64,000 bases of DNA from the NCBI RefSeq assembly GCF_009792795.1, contig NZ_VKHQ01000005.1, forward strand, positions 124,001 through 188,000, read 5' to 3'. A program made the translations under genes and the position numbers. Below are positions 44,843 through 54,713 of this stretch, one piece after another (positions within the stretch are counted from its first letter, which is position 1; the number at the start of each line of letters is the position of its first letter). This stretch comes from Cognatiluteimonas profundi. Lineage in GTDB: Bacteria; Pseudomonadota; Gammaproteobacteria; Xanthomonadales; Xanthomonadaceae. Under the pieces are notes generated by a model. That model was not told the origin of the DNA and did not search any database. It saw only the letters and a program-made list of their open reading frames with translations.

Positions 44843-45291
44843 GCGTTGTTCTCCACCAGGCTTGTCTCCAGCGATTTGAGTTCGTCGTACAGCGCGTCAG
44901 GGATGGCGCGCGGGCGGAAGTCCGATGCGCCCAGCGCCGCCACCCTGACCTCGGCATCGAGCAGCAGCAGCCCGTCGCGAAGCACGGTTTGCGCGAGCAC
45001 CAGGCTGGCACGACGGCAGTGCCGCAGCGACACCGTCACATCCAGCGCATCGTCCAGGCGCGCGGGCTGGCGAAAGTCCACGCGCATGGCACGGACCGCG
45101 AATACCAGGTCGAGTTCCTCGCGCAACCGCTGCTGGCCCTTGCCGCGCGCCCGCAACCACTCGGTGCGTGCCCGCTCCAGGAAAGCCACATATTGCGCGT
45201 GGTACACCACCCCGCCCGCGTCGGTATCTTCCCAATACACCCGTGTCGGCCAACTGAACACCGAAAAGGGGTCAGAGTGAATTTCGCTCAC
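44839..45291 (-). CDS. ybgC: acyl-CoA thioesterase YbgC (hotdog fold)
   Basis: 150 residues with the family motif VYWEDTDAGGVVYHAQYVAFLERARTEW, in which the catalytic Asp is in DTDAGG. The start is unusual. The best ribosome binding site (AAGGAG, seven bases before GTG 45291) lies in the loop of the inverted repeat between ruvB and ybgC, so the first ~10 residues (SEIHSDPFS) are encoded by the repeat. A GTG at 45261, outside the repeat, would give the ancestral-looking N-terminus VFSWPTRVYWED but lacks an SD. It hydrolyses short or long acyl-CoA and is the standard first gene of tol-pal. Confidence 0.93.
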   Translation of the reverse strand: MSEIHSDPFSVFSWPTRVYWEDTDAGGVVYHAQYVAFLERARTEWLRARGKGQQRLREELDLVFAVRAMRVDFRQPARLDDALDVTVSLRHCRRASLVLAQTVLRDGLLLLDAEVRVAALGASDFRPRAIPDALYDELKSLETSLVENNA

Positions 45292-45348
45292 ATCTGAGCT
45301 CCTTGTGTTAGGTCCTCCAGGCGAAACTTCACTCTGACCCCTTTTCGG
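45262..45348. repeat. inverted-repeat element (GGGGTCAGAGTGAA family) between ruvB and ybgC
   Basis: The arms GAAAAGGGGTCAGAGTGAAT (from 45263) and GAAACTTCACTCTGACCCCT (ending near 45342) flank a ~31-base loop. Read on the minus strand it ends RuvB (E-K-G-S-E-stop), offers AAGGGG-N5-GTG, and supplies AAGGAG-N7-GTG for ybgC. Confidence 0.93.
45288..45332 (-). CDS. possible 14-residue coupling peptide between ruvB and ybgC
   Basis: The frame GTG (45332) to TGA (45288-45290) encodes [14 protein letters not shown]. Its GTGA start overlaps the ruvB stop and its TGA overlaps the ybgC GTG, making a stop/start chain. It is wholly repeat-derived. No evidence of a function beyond ribosome hand-over. 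Confidence 0.25.
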   Translation of the reverse strand: MKFRLEDLTQGAQM

Positions 45349-46381
45349 CGACGGCATTGGGGTCGAACAGGTCGACCACCGGTGTCCGTGGCTTGAGCCC
45401 GAGGTGGCGATAGGCCTTCGCGCTGGCCATGCGACCGCGCGCGGTGCGGATCAGATATCCCTGCTGGATCAGGTAGGGCTCGATGACATCCTCCAGCGTG
45501 CCGCGCTCCTCGCTCAGTGCGGCGGCCAGCGACTCCACGCCCACCGGTCCGCCATCGAACGAGTCGACGATGGTGCGCAGCAGGCGCCGGTCGAGTTCAT
45601 CGAAGCCCTCGGGGTCGACCTTGAGCATCTGCATCGCGGCGTTGGCGACATCGGAATCGATCCTGCCCTCGGCGCGGACCTGCGCGAAGTCGCGCACGCG
45701 CCGCAGCAGGCGGTTGGCGATGCGCGGGGTGCCGCGCGAGCGGCGCGCGATCTCGCCGGCGCCCTGCGGCACGCAATCGATACCGAGGATCGCGGCCGAC
45801 CGGCGCACGATGCGGGCCAGTTCCTCCGGACTGTAGAACTCCAGCCGTTGCACGATGCCGAAGCGGTCGCGCAGCGGCGCGGTCAGCAAGCCGGCGCGCG
45901 TGGTGGCACCGATCAGCGTGAATGGCGGGAGGTCGAGCTTGATCGAGCGCGCCGCCGGGCCCTCGCCGATCATGATGTCGATCTGGTAATCCTCCATCGC
46001 CGGATAGAGGACCTCCTCGATGGCCGGCGACAGCCGATGGATCTCGTCGACGAACAGCACGTCATGCGGCTGCAGGTTGGTCAGCAGCGCCGCAAGGTCG
46101 CCGGCCTTTTCGATGACCGGTCCGGAGGTCTGGCGCAGGCCGACGCCGAGTTCGTTGGCGATCACATGCGCCAGCGTGGTCTTGCCAAGGCCGGGAGGCC
46201 CGAAGATCAGGACGTGGTCGAGCGCTTCACCGCGCTGTTTCGCCGCCTCGATGTAGATGGACAACTGCTCGCGGACCGGCTGCTGGCCCAGGTATTCATC
46301 CAGCCGCCTGGGCCGGATCGAAGCCTCGATCGCGTCGTCCTCGCGGGTGGCGGCGGTGGCGATGATGCGGTCTTCATCCAT
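45329..46381 (-). CDS. ruvB: Holliday junction branch migration ATPase RuvB
   Basis: 350 residues with Walker [15 protein letters not shown], Walker [10 protein letters not shown], sensor [18 protein letters not shown] and the winged-helix C-terminus. The start at 46381 ([19 protein letters not shown]) matches the usual N-terminus. The last five residues (EKGSE) and the stop come from the inverted repeat at 45262-45348; the native end is probably near ...LFDPNAVA. It is separated from ruvA by kup and a 650-bp mobile-type element. Confidence 0.97.
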   Translation of the reverse strand: MDEDRIIATAATREDDAIEASIRPRRLDEYLGQQPVREQLSIYIEAAKQRGEALDHVLIFGPPGLGKTTLAHVIANELGVGLRQTSGPVIEKAGDLAALLTNLQPHDVLFVDEIHRLSPAIEEVLYPAMEDYQIDIMIGEGPAARSIKLDLPPFTLIGATTRAGLLTAPLRDRFGIVQRLEFYSPEELARIVRRSAAILGIDCVPQGAGEIARRSRGTPRIANRLLRRVRDFAQVRAEGRIDSDVANAAMQMLKVDPEGFDELDRRLLRTIVDSFDGGPVGVESLAAALSEERGTLEDVIEPYLIQQGYLIRTARGRMASAKAYRHLGLKPRTPVVDLFDPNAVAEKGSE

Positions 46382-46488
46382 CGTGGATATGGTCGCACGG
46401 GGCGGGGGCCTGTGCATGGCCCGATGCCCTGTTTTGCCGGCTCTGGCGCGGTGACGGTCGGACCCGCACTGCCTTGCCTGCGGCGCTG

Positions 46489-47138
46489 AAACGCTTTCGC
46501 CGTTGGCGAGTTACTTTTCTTTGCAGGCGCCCAAAGAAAAGTAACCAAAAGAAAGGGCGCCTCCCCGATCAGAGCTCACTTAATTTGGCGGAAGCAGTCG
46601 TGATTTTCCGACTCGCCATCCTGGCTCGATCGGCGCACCTATATGAGTGCTCGGCGCGCGTCCTGCGCGCCGCCCTCCGGGTCTGCGGGGTGCAGCAGTG
46701 CCTGTACATTTTTAGCGTCAACGGCGAACGATTGTGCGTCGTTGTCAGGCCGGACCGGGTGCTCGCTCTTCGTAGGCGCTGCGTGAGCTGCGACCGTGCG
46801 CTTCCATGTTCATGGAGGCCGCAACCCACCAGATCCCGTCGCTGCGAACTCGCGGATCCTGCCGGGGCGAGCCCTTTGCCGATGCTGCGAGGAATTGCGC
46901 GGACAGCATCGTTCTTGCTCTGTCTGCTAAAGATTTCCATCGCACTGCGCGTTACGCCCACCCGGAGGGCGGCGCACATGGATGTGCGCCGTTTTCAGTC
47001 GAGCTAGGATGGCGAGTCTGAAAATGGCCCGGGAGACTCGCCAGGCGAGTCAGCCTTGATCGGGGAAAGCCGCTTTCTTTTGGTTACTTTTCTTTGCGGC
47101 TCTCAAAGAAAAGTAACTCGCCAACGGCGAAAGCGTTT
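46489..47138. mobile_element. 650-bp non-autonomous element with ~80-bp terminal inverted repeats
   Basis: A perfect 35-bp inverted repeat (46489-46523 with 47104-47138) extends imperfectly to about 82 bases. Each end also folds on itself (TTACTTTTCTTTG against CAAAGAAAAGTAA). The interior has no convincing gene; a 177-codon plus-strand frame exists, but its composition is unlike the neighbours. It includes a REP-like segment GGCGCTGCGTGAGCTGCGA near 46770 and a terminator-like hairpin CGGCGCACA/TGTGCGCCG with TTTT at 46970-46995. No transposase is present, so it would have to move in trans. Confidence 0.8.
46970..46995 (+). terminator. terminator-like hairpin inside the 650-bp element
   Basis: A 9-bp perfect stem (46970-46978 with 46983-46991) with a 4-base loop, followed by TTTT. 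It may insulate neighbouring transcripts from the element. Confidence 0.5.
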
Positions 47139-47162
47139 AATCGCGCCGCAGGCGAACAGACA

Positions 47163-49076
47163 TCAAATCTCGACCTGCGCCCCCAGCTCCACCAACCGAT
47201 TGCCCGGAATCCGGAAGAAGTTCGTCGCCGGCGCCGCATTGCGGTGCATGACCGCGAACAGCTTGTCGCGCCACACCGGCATGCCGCGGTGCTTGGTGGC
47301 GACGATGGTTTCGCGGCTGGCGAAATACGTCGTGTCCATCGGGTCGAAGTAGATGCCGCCCTGGTCGCACGAGCGCATCAGCGCCAGCGGCACGTCCGGC
47401 ACTTCCATGAATCCGAAGCGGACCAGCACCTGGTAGAAGTTGTCGCCGATCGCGGAAATCTTCAGGCGTTTGTCCTTCGGCGCGTAGGGCACGTTGAGGG
47501 TCTCGGCCGTCAGGAACACATTGCGCTCATGCAGCACCTTGTTGTGCTTGAGGTTGTGCAGCAACGCGTGCGGGACCACGCCGGACTGCGCGCTCAGGAA
47601 GATGGCGGTACCGGGCACGCGCGTCGGCGGCGCCAGCATCAGCCCCGGGAGGAAGCTGTCCAGTTGCAGGCCTTCCTTGCGGATCTCGGCGTGCAACAGC
47701 ACGCGGCCGTGCCGCCACGTGCGCATCAGGGTGAACACGAGCACGCCAAGCGCCAGCGGGAACCAGGCGCCGTCGAGGAACTTCACGCCGTTGGCGACCA
47801 GGAACGCGATTTCGACGATGGCGAAGATCGCGCACAGCGGCAGCACCAGGCGGCGCCACTGCGGCCAACTGGCCCTGGCGAACATCACCAGCAACAGGGT
47901 GTCGATCAACATCGTGCCGGACACCGATACGCCGTATGCCGATGCCAGCCCGTTCGAACTGCGGAACAGCAGCACCACCGTGATGACGGACACCATCAAT
48001 ACGCGATTGATCCACGGGATGTAGATCTGGCCGATGGTCGTGTGCGACGTGTGCTGGATCACCATGCGCGGGATGTATCCCAACTGCATCGCCTGGCGGG
48101 TCACCGAATACGCGCCGGTGATGACCGCCTGCGACGCGATGATCGCCGCGGCCGCCGCCAGCACGACCATCGGGATGCGCCCCCATTCCGGCACCGACAG
48201 GTAGAAGGGATTCACAACCGCCTCGGGATGGCCGAGCACCAGCGCACCCTGCCCCAGGTAATTCAGCATCAATGCCGGCAGCACGAAAAAGTACCAGCCG
48301 TAGCGGATCGGCCTGGCGCCGAAGTGGCCCATGTCCGCGTACAGCGCCTCGCCACCGGTGACGGCGAGGACGACCGCACCGAGGATGAAGATGCCATGCA
48401 TGCCGCGTTCGGCGAAGAATCGAATGCCCCAGCGCGGGTCGAGCGCCTGGATGACCTGGGGGTACTGGATGATGTTGTACACGCCGATCGCCGCCAGCGA
48501 CACGAACCAGAACAGCATGACCGGGCCGAAGACCTTGCCGACCCTTGCCGTGCCGAAACGCTGGGTCATGAACAGCAGGACCAGCACGCCGATGGTCAGC
48601 GGCAGGATCCAGTGGTGCAGTTGTGGCGCGGCGACGCCGAGACCTTCGATCGCCGACAAGGTGGTGATCGCAGGCGTGATCACGCCGTCCCCGAAGAACA
48701 GCGAAGCGCCAAAAATCCCGAGGATGCCCACGATATAGCCGGTGCGGGACGTCCTCGGCAGGCTGCGTTGCACAAGCGCCATCAGCGCCATGATGCCGCC
48801 CTCGCCCTCGTTGTCGGCGCGCATGATGATCGTCACGTACTTCAGCGTCACCACGATCATCAACGCCCAGAAGATCAGCGACAGCACACCGAGCACCGTC
48901 GGGTGATCGGGCGTCAGGCCGTAATGGGGCAGGAACGCTTCCTTGAGCGTGTAGAGCGGGCTGGTACCGATGTCGCCGAAGACCACGCCGACGGCCCCGA
49001 CGATGAGCCCGGTCAGACCGATCTTGCCGTGGCCGGGATGCTCGGCATTGGCGGGCGTGGGATTGGGGCGTTGCAT
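47163..49076 (-). CDS. kup: low-affinity potassium transporter Kup
   Basis: 637 residues. It has twelve predicted membrane segments and the KUP signature [19 protein letters not shown] near the N-terminus. [14 protein letters not shown] follows, and a hydrophilic C-terminal domain ends VELGAQVEI. It imports K+ with protons. The start at 49076 ([18 protein letters not shown]) is chosen over an upstream ATG at 49103 that would overlap the ruvA stop. Its position between ruvA and ruvB is, as I recall, shared by other xanthomonads. Confidence 0.96.
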   Translation of the reverse strand: MQRPNPTPANAEHPGHGKIGLTGLIVGAVGVVFGDIGTSPLYTLKEAFLPHYGLTPDHPTVLGVLSLIFWALMIVVTLKYVTIIMRADNEGEGGIMALMALVQRSLPRTSRTGYIVGILGIFGASLFFGDGVITPAITTLSAIEGLGVAAPQLHHWILPLTIGVLVLLFMTQRFGTARVGKVFGPVMLFWFVSLAAIGVYNIIQYPQVIQALDPRWGIRFFAERGMHGIFILGAVVLAVTGGEALYADMGHFGARPIRYGWYFFVLPALMLNYLGQGALVLGHPEAVVNPFYLSVPEWGRIPMVVLAAAAAIIASQAVITGAYSVTRQAMQLGYIPRMVIQHTSHTTIGQIYIPWINRVLMVSVITVVLLFRSSNGLASAYGVSVSGTMLIDTLLLVMFARASWPQWRRLVLPLCAIFAIVEIAFLVANGVKFLDGAWFPLALGVLVFTLMRTWRHGRVLLHAEIRKEGLQLDSFLPGLMLAPPTRVPGTAIFLSAQSGVVPHALLHNLKHNKVLHERNVFLTAETLNVPYAPKDKRLKISAIGDNFYQVLVRFGFMEVPDVPLALMRSCDQGGIYFDPMDTTYFASRETIVATKHRGMPVWRDKLFAVMHRNAAPATNFFRIPGNRLVELGAQVEI

Positions 49077-49099
49077 GGGATTCCTGGAGGACGTACGGC

Positions 49100-49684
49100 T
49101 CAACGCAGCGCGGACTGTAGCGCTCGACGGATGATGGCGGCGGTGTCGTCGCCCTCGGCCATGGCTTCACGCGCCATGCGCACGGCTTCGGCCGGCTTGT
49201 AGCCCAGTTGCTGCAATGCGCTCACCGCCTCGGACTGCGGATCCCCCGGCTGGCCCGAACCGATCGGACCGCCACCACCGAAATCGGCGGCGCGATCGCG
49301 CAGTTCGACCACCATGCGCTCGGCGGTCTTCTTGCCGATGCCCGGGATGCGCGTCAGCGCGGTCACGTCGCTGGACTGCACCAGGCGCGCGAATTCGTCG
49401 ACGCTGGTGCCGGACAGCACGGCCAGCGCGATCTTCGCGCCGATGCCGGTGACCTTCTGCACGTCGCGGAACAGGCGCCGCTCGGATTCGCGCAGGAAGC
49501 CATACAGCGACACGCTGTCTTCCTTCTGCGCGTAATGGGTGAACAGCGACACCTCGCGCCCGACATCGGGCAGGTCGTAAAAGGTGCTCATCGGCGCTTC
49601 GAGTTCGTAGCCGACGCCGTGCACGTCGATCACCAGCCAGGGCGGCTGCTTGTGCGCGAGGATGCCTTTCAGGCGGCCAATCAT
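49100..49684 (-). CDS. ruvA: Holliday junction branch migration protein RuvA
   Basis: 194 residues with an OB-fold ([20 protein letters not shown]), two HhH motifs ([31 protein letters not shown]), a flexible linker and the C-terminal RuvB-binding UBA-like domain ([17 protein letters not shown]). It begins 7 bases after the ruvC stop. Confidence 0.97.
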   Translation of the reverse strand: MIGRLKGILAHKQPPWLVIDVHGVGYELEAPMSTFYDLPDVGREVSLFTHYAQKEDSVSLYGFLRESERRLFRDVQKVTGIGAKIALAVLSGTSVDEFARLVQSSDVTALTRIPGIGKKTAERMVVELRDRAADFGGGGPIGSGQPGDPQSEAVSALQQLGYKPAEAVRMAREAMAEGDDTAAIIRRALQSALR

Positions 49685-49691
49685 GGGCGTG

Positions 49692-50219
49692 TCATCCGCG
49701 ACGCCTCCGCAACTGGTCGGTGCTCAGGCCGCTGCGCATGGCCGTCGCGCTCATGTGCGCGTGCGTCAGCGCGACGGCAAGCGCGTCGGCGGCATCGGCC
49801 TGCAACTTCATCGCCGGGACATTCAGCAACAACCGCACCATGTGCTGTACCTGGGTCTTGTCCGCCGCCCCGCGACCGACCAGCGATTGCTTGATCACGC
49901 GCGGCTCGTATTCGCTGATCGGGATCCGGCGTCGCACGACCGTCGCCAGGGCGGCGCCGCGCGCGTGGCCAAGCTTCAGTGCGGACATCGCCGACTTGTC
50001 CATGAAGACCGTCTCGATCGCGACCTGCTGCGGCTGCCATTCGTCGAGCAAGGCGTCCAGCCCCTCGCACAGCAGCCCCAGCCGCGACGGGAAATCGGCG
50101 GCGTCGAGCAGCACCAGTGCCTGCGCATGGACGTAGGTGCAGCGGCCGTCGACGGCGACGTCGATGACACCGACGCCGGTCCGCTGCGAGCCCGGATCGA
50201 TCCCGAGGATTCTTGTCAC
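49692..50219 (-). CDS. ruvC: crossover junction endodeoxyribonuclease RuvC
   Basis: 175 residues. The first catalytic Asp is in [17 protein letters not shown], and [22 protein letters not shown] and the C-terminal [14 protein letters not shown] complete the acidic quartet. It resolves Holliday junctions delivered by RuvAB. It is 17 bases after the yebC gene, likely in one operon. Confidence 0.97.
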   Translation of the reverse strand: MTRILGIDPGSQRTGVGVIDVAVDGRCTYVHAQALVLLDAADFPSRLGLLCEGLDALLDEWQPQQVAIETVFMDKSAMSALKLGHARGAALATVVRRRIPISEYEPRVIKQSLVGRGAADKTQVQHMVRLLLNVPAMKLQADAADALAVALTHAHMSATAMRSGLSTDQLRRRRG

Positions 50220-50236
50220 GGCGTCAGCTTACGCGC

Positions 50237-50968
50237 TTAGGCGTAGGCACCCTCGCCCAGGTCGGCATTGGAATAGACGTTCTGCACGTCATCCAGGTCG
50301 TCGAGCCAGTCGAGCAGCTTGGCGACCTGCTGCGCCGTCTCCCCGGCGACGGGGACGTCATTGTCGGCGCGATAGGTGATTTCGGCGTGCCCGACAGGCA
50401 GGCCGGCAGCCTCCATCGCGGCCTTCACGTCGACGAAGGCATCCGGCGTCGTCAGCACGTCGATGGCGCCATCCTCGGGATACACGACGACATCATCGGC
50501 GCCGGCCTCGATCGCCACGTCGGTGATGCGGGCCTCGTCGGCCCCCGGTGCGAACGACAGCACGCCGAGCTTCCTGAACATGAAGGCGACCGAGCCGTCG
50601 GTGCCGAGGTTGCCACCGAACTTGCCGAATGCATGGCGGACGTCGGCGACGGTGCGCACCTTGTTGTCGGTGAGGCAATCGACGATGACGGCGACGCCGC
50701 CAGGCGCATAGCCTTCGTAACGGATTTCCTCGTATTCGACGCCCTCCAGCTCGCCGGTGGCCTTGCGGACCGCGCGTTCGATCACATCCTTGGACATGTT
50801 CGCGCCCAGGCCCTTGTCGATCGCCGTGCGCAGGCGCGGATTGCCGCCGGGGTCGCCCCCGCCGGCACGCGCCGCGACGCTGATCTCGCGGATGATCTTG
50901 GTGAAGATCTTGCCGCGCTTCGCATCCTCGGCGTTCTTGCGGCCTTCGATGGACGGTCCCCTACCCAT
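50237..50968 (-). CDS. yebC: YebC/PmpR family transcription or translation regulator
   Basis: 243 residues, starting [20 protein letters not shown], with the family core [20 protein letters not shown] and [19 protein letters not shown]. YebC proteins were long called DNA-binding regulators; more recent work links them to relief of ribosome stalling. The start at 50968 gives the conserved N-terminus (the usual form is 'MAGHS.' or 'MGRGPSIE'). It precedes ruvC. Confidence 0.95.
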   Translation of the reverse strand: MGRGPSIEGRKNAEDAKRGKIFTKIIREISVAARAGGGDPGGNPRLRTAIDKGLGANMSKDVIERAVRKATGELEGVEYEEIRYEGYAPGGVAVIVDCLTDNKVRTVADVRHAFGKFGGNLGTDGSVAFMFRKLGVLSFAPGADEARITDVAIEAGADDVVVYPEDGAIDVLTTPDAFVDVKAAMEAAGLPVGHAEITYRADNDVPVAGETAQQVAKLLDWLDDLDDVQNVYSNADLGEGAYA

Positions 50969-51039
50969 GCAGATCCTCGAGTGATGCAACCAGAGCCGGA
51001 AATTTTACCGCGCCGCGAGAGCACACACATCCGAACCAG

Positions 51040-51149
51040 CCCCGCCGCGCCGCCGCGCGCAGCGGAATCCCGTCAACGAGCGGTTCCAGGAGCCGCCCGC
51101 CCCGCCGCGCCGCCGCGCGCAGCGGAATCCCGTCAACGAGCGGTTCAAG
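51040..51149. repeat. two tandem copies of a 60-bp GC-rich unit
   Basis: The segment 51040-51086 recurs with almost no change at 51100-51146 (period exactly 60). On the minus strand it encodes LEPLVDGIPLRAAARRG twice in one open frame (50961-51182). It lies in the spacer between the esterase stop and yebC. See findings. Confidence 0.85.
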
Positions 51150-51178
51150 GAACCTGGCCCAACCACGCTCCGCTCCCG

Positions 51179-51796
51179 TCATACCCGCCGAAACCGGCCT
51201 TCCAGCAGGAAGGCGATCGCCTGCTCCACCGCCTCGGCCGAAAACAACAGGCCGCTGTGGCTGGCATCGACGATGACGTGGTCGGCCAGCCCGGGAAGCT
51301 CGGTCTCGGCGACGGCGACGGTGCCGTCATGTTCGCCATCGAAGCCGGCGAACAGCGCCCCGAGGCCATGCGGGACGCGACCGGCGATCACGCCGACCTC
51401 GGCCTCGCCCTCCCAGCAATCCACGCCCTGCTGCAGCAGCGCGGCACTCCGGCCGAACATCGCGGCCGCCGGCGCCCAGCGCATCATCATGCCGCTGACC
51501 GCGCCGCTGCCCTTGAGCGGCGAGCCCAGGCAGACAACCCGCCGCACCGCCACCTGCGGCGCATCGCACAAGGCCTGCAGCGCGATCAGGCCGCCCAGGC
51601 TGTGCGCGACGACGTCCGCGCCGCTGTCCCTGAGCCGCTGCACCAGGCGCGGAACGGCGGTATCCGGGCCGTCGGTGACGCTGTGGTAGGAGAAGATCTC
51701 GGGCGTGAATCCGGCTGCGGACAGCTTCGCGGCGAACCAGTGCATCGAGGCACCGGGCATCCACAGGCCGTGCAGCAGGATGACGCGGCGGCTCAC
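51179..51796 (-). CDS. alpha/beta hydrolase (lipase/esterase-like)
   Basis: 205 residues. The oxyanion strand VILLHGLWMPGASMHW and the nucleophile elbow VVAHSLGGLIALQAL (GxSxG variant AHSLGG) are present, with a late His in DASHSGLLFS. Asp is probably in GEHDGTVAV. It starts with GTG, whose GTGA overlaps the stop of the GNAT gene, so aspS-GNAT-hydrolase form a coupled chain. Similar proteins are annotated as PGAP1-like or lipase class 2; the substrate is unknown. Confidence 0.87.
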   Translation of the reverse strand: MSRRVILLHGLWMPGASMHWFAAKLSAAGFTPEIFSYHSVTDGPDTAVPRLVQRLRDSGADVVAHSLGGLIALQALCDAPQVAVRRVVCLGSPLKGSGAVSGMMMRWAPAAAMFGRSAALLQQGVDCWEGEAEVGVIAGRVPHGLGALFAGFDGEHDGTVAVAETELPGLADHVIVDASHSGLLFSAEAVEQAIAFLLEGRFRRV

Positions 51797-52377
51797 CGGT
51801 CGGCGCCGCGGCGCAGGATGAATTCACGATCGCGCACGCGGCCGACCGGGAATTCGTACTCGCCCGCCTTCTCGAACCCGTGCCGCGCGTAGAAGCGTTG
51901 CGCGCCGACGTTCTCCGACCAGACGCTGATCCACAGCGTGCGCGGGCCATTGCGCTCCAGCCAGTCCATCGCCGCCTGGAACAGCCTGCCGCCCCATCCG
52001 CTGTTCTGCATGCCGGGCAGCACGTACAGGCGCTTGAGCTCACCATCCTGCGGCGAGACGTCCGCCAGTGGCAGCCCGCAGGGGCCAGCCAGCGCGTAGC
52101 CGACCGCGTCGTCGCCGTCCTCCAGCAGCCACAACGCGTAGGCGTCGTCGGCCAGGTAGCGCGCATACGCCTGCGGTGCATGGCTGTCGTCGAGGAATGC
52201 CTCGAGGTCTTCGGCCGGATACAGGTGCCCGAAGGTGTCGGCGAACGTGCGCCGGCCGATGCGACTGAGCGCTTCGGCATCGGCGGGGACGGCACGACGG
52301 ATCGCCGGGGAAAGGGGGTCAGAGTGAATTTCGCCCGATTTCCTTCCGTCGCCTGCCTGGCCCGAGCGAAACTTCAC
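51793..52377 (-). CDS. GNAT family N-acetyltransferase with repeat-encoded N-terminus
   Basis: 194 residues. GNAT signatures are [20 protein letters not shown], then [20 protein letters not shown] (acetyl-CoA loop Q/R-x-x-G-x-G/A variant), then [15 protein letters not shown]. The only start with a ribosome binding site is the GTG at 52377, five bases after AAGGGG inside the inverted repeat. The first ~27 residues ([20 protein letters not shown]...) are therefore repeat-encoded, and the true domain begins at AIRRAV. It overlaps the aspS stop as GTGA. Confidence 0.87.
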   Translation of the reverse strand: MKFRSGQAGDGRKSGEIHSDPLSPAIRRAVPADAEALSRIGRRTFADTFGHLYPAEDLEAFLDDSHAPQAYARYLADDAYALWLLEDGDDAVGYALAGPCGLPLADVSPQDGELKRLYVLPGMQNSGWGGRLFQAAMDWLERNGPRTLWISVWSENVGAQRFYARHGFEKAGEYEFPVGRVRDREFILRRGADR

Positions 52378-52392
52378 TCTGACCCCTTTTCC
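52309..52392. repeat. inverted-repeat element (GGGGTCAGAGTGAA family) between aspS and the GNAT gene
   Basis: The arms GGAAAGGGGGTCAGAGTGAA (from 52309) and GAAACTTCACTCTGACCCCT flank a ~35-base loop. On the minus strand it ends AspS with K-G-S-E-stop and starts the GNAT gene with an overlapping GTG. Confidence 0.93.
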
Positions 52393-54161
52393 TTCGGCCG
52401 GATCGACACGTGCACGTCGGCTAGCTGTACATCCGGAACCGGCGACGGCGCGCCGGTCATCAGGCATTGCGCGGTGGTCGTCTTGGGGAAGGCGATGACG
52501 TCGCGGATCGATTCGGTGCCGGCCATCAGCGCGGCGATGCGATCGATGCCGAAGGCGATGCCGCCGTGCGGCGGCGCGCCGAACTTCAGCGCGTCGAGCA
52601 GGAAGCCGAACTTCGCCTCGGCCTCTTCCGCGCCGATGCCGAGCAGTTCGAACACCGCCGACTGCATCGCGGAATTGTGGATGCGGATGGAGCCGCCGCC
52701 GATCTCGTTGCCGTTGAGGACCATGTCGTAGCCGCGCGATACCGCGGTCATCGCATTCGCGCGCAGGTCGGCGACGTCATCCACCGCGGGCGCCGTGAAC
52801 GGGTGATGCAGGGCGACGAATCGATTCGCCTCCTCGTCCCATTCGAACATCGGGAAGTCAGTCACCCACAACGGCGCCCAGCTGTCGGTCACGAGGCCCA
52901 GATCCTTGCCAAGCTTCACCCGCAAGGCGCCCATGAAATCCGACGCGACCTTCCAGGTCGACGCGCCGAAGAACACCAGGTCGCCGGACTGCGCGCCGGT
53001 CGCGGTGAGGATCGAGGCCAGCGCGGCGTCATCGAGGAACTTGGCGATCGGCGAATTGATCCCGTCGCGTCCCTTGCCGGCGTCGTCCACCTTCATCCAC
53101 GCCAGGCCCTTGGCGCCGAACTTGGCGGCATGCAGGCCGTAGTCGTCGATCTGCTTGCGTGAGAGCGTTGCGCCGCCGGGCACGCGCAGCGCGACCACGC
53201 GACCGTCGGCGTGGTTGGCCCAGTCGCTGAACACCTTGAACTCGCAGCCCTTCACCAACTCGGCGATGTCGGTGAATTCCATCGCGATGCGCAGGTCGGG
53301 CTTGTCCGATCCATAGCGGCGCATCGCCTCGGCGTAGGTCAGCCGCGGGAAGGGATTCTCCAGTTCGACACCCATCACCTCGCGGAACACGTCGCGGATC
53401 AGCGTCTCGGTCGTGTCCTGCACGTCGCGCTCGGATACCCAGGCGAATTCCATGTCGAGCTGGGTGAATTCGAGCTGGCGGTCGGCGCGCAGGGCTTCGT
53501 CGCGGAAGCAGCGCGCGATCTGGTAATAGCGGTCGAAGCCCGCGACCATCAGGATCTGCTTGAACAGCTGCGGCGACTGCGGCAGCGCGTAGAACTCGCC
53601 CGGGTGCATGCGTGCCGGCACCAGGAAGTCGCGCGCGCCCTCTGGCGTCGCCTTGGTCAGGATCGGCGTCTCGATGTCCTGGAAGCCGCGCGCATCCAGC
53701 CAGCGACGCAGCGCCTGCACCAGCTTGATGCGGGTGCGCATCATCTGCTGCATCTTCGGCGTGCGCAGGTCCAGGTAGCGGTACTTGAGGCGGATGTCCT
53801 CGCCTGGATTCTCGTGCGCGTGGAAGGGCAGCGGCTCGGCCTTGTTCAGCACCTCGATGCGCGTGGCGACGACCTCGACCTGGCCGGTCGGGATCTTCGG
53901 GTTCACCGACTGGCGCCGGCGCACCACGCCGGTCACGCGCAGGCAATCCTCGTAACCGACCTTCGCGGCGGTCGCGATGACGTCGGCATTGCCATCGACG
54001 GCGGCATCGGGCTCGGCGACGATCTGGACGATGCCCTCGTGGTCGCGCAGGTCGATGAAGCACAGCCCGCCAAGGTCGCGGGCGACATCGGCCCAGCCGC
54101 ACAGGGTGACGGTCTGGCCGATCAACGCTTCGTTGACCAGGCCGCAGAAATGGGTACGCAT
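52374..54161 (-). CDS. aspS: aspartyl-tRNA synthetase
   Basis: 595 residues of bacterial type, with the N-terminal OB anticodon domain ([23 protein letters not shown]) and class II motif 2 [24 protein letters not shown] insertion domain and motif 3 [12 protein letters not shown] follow, and GGSIRIHN is in the catalytic core. The start at 54161 (MRTHF) matches the family; an ATG nine bases upstream also exists. The last residues EKGSE come from the inverted repeat, an addition after ...VHVSIRPK. Confidence 0.98.
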   Translation of the reverse strand: MRTHFCGLVNEALIGQTVTLCGWADVARDLGGLCFIDLRDHEGIVQIVAEPDAAVDGNADVIATAAKVGYEDCLRVTGVVRRRQSVNPKIPTGQVEVVATRIEVLNKAEPLPFHAHENPGEDIRLKYRYLDLRTPKMQQMMRTRIKLVQALRRWLDARGFQDIETPILTKATPEGARDFLVPARMHPGEFYALPQSPQLFKQILMVAGFDRYYQIARCFRDEALRADRQLEFTQLDMEFAWVSERDVQDTTETLIRDVFREVMGVELENPFPRLTYAEAMRRYGSDKPDLRIAMEFTDIAELVKGCEFKVFSDWANHADGRVVALRVPGGATLSRKQIDDYGLHAAKFGAKGLAWMKVDDAGKGRDGINSPIAKFLDDAALASILTATGAQSGDLVFFGASTWKVASDFMGALRVKLGKDLGLVTDSWAPLWVTDFPMFEWDEEANRFVALHHPFTAPAVDDVADLRANAMTAVSRGYDMVLNGNEIGGGSIRIHNSAMQSAVFELLGIGAEEAEAKFGFLLDALKFGAPPHGGIAFGIDRIAALMAGTESIRDVIAFPKTTTAQCLMTGAPSPVPDVQLADVHVSIRPKEKGSE

Positions 54162-54236
54162 CGCGGGCAACTCCGGATCGGGTCCGGCAGGGCCGGAAAG
54201 CCGGCTAGTTTACCGGCTGGGGCGCGCCGGGCGCGG

Positions 54237-54605
54237 TCAGGCGGTGCCGCTGGCCGGCTTCGCGGCGGGCGCCGCCGTGCTTGGCGCCGGCGTTGCCGGC
54301 TTGGTCGCGACCTTGGCGTCGCCGCCCTTGGCCTCGACCGGCTTGGCGGGCGCGGGCTCGGCCTTGGCGCCGCCGGCACTGGCCGTCTCGGACTTTTCGG
54401 TCAGGTTGCGCTTCCTGTCGCCGTCCTTCTTGAAGTCCGTTTCGTACCAGCCGCTGCCGGACAGGCGGAAGCTGGGCGCGGTGAGCTGGCGCTTGATCGC
54501 GTCCACGCCACACACCGGGCAGGCGGTCGGATCGGGATCGGACAGCTTCTGCAGCCGATCGAAGTGATGGCCGCAGGCGGAACAGGCGAAGGCGTAGATC
54601 GGCAT
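54237..54605 (-). CDS. FmdB-type zinc-ribbon protein
   Basis: 122 residues. The N-terminal zinc ribbon MPIYAFACSACGHHFDRLQK ... TACPVCG has the two CxxC pairs of the FmdB/CxxC_CxxC_SSSS family, followed by LTAPSFRLSGSGWYETDFK. The remaining 50 residues are a low-complexity Ala/Lys/Pro tail. It precedes aspS by 75 bases, the usual xanthomonad order. Function in the family is unsettled. Confidence 0.93.
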   Translation of the reverse strand: MPIYAFACSACGHHFDRLQKLSDPDPTACPVCGVDAIKRQLTAPSFRLSGSGWYETDFKKDGDRKRNLTEKSETASAGGAKAEPAPAKPVEAKGGDAKVATKPATPAPSTAAPAAKPASGTA

Positions 54606-54713
54606 GGCAGGAATACGGACTGGAAACCGCTACCAGTGTGAGGCCTGCGTGGCCGCTTTCAAGCCGCCATGGCGTCAGACTGCGATGCCAGCCATGCAGG
54701 AAGGTCGACAACC

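Noticed and set aside
46474-47007. 177-codon frame within the 650-bp element
   Set aside because: It begins outside the element and crosses its inverted repeat; composition and lack of motif suggest it is not a gene.
47094-49202. 702-codon plus-strand frame opposite kup
   Set aside because: His/Arg/Gln-rich antisense artefact; Kup membrane segments are clear on the minus strand.
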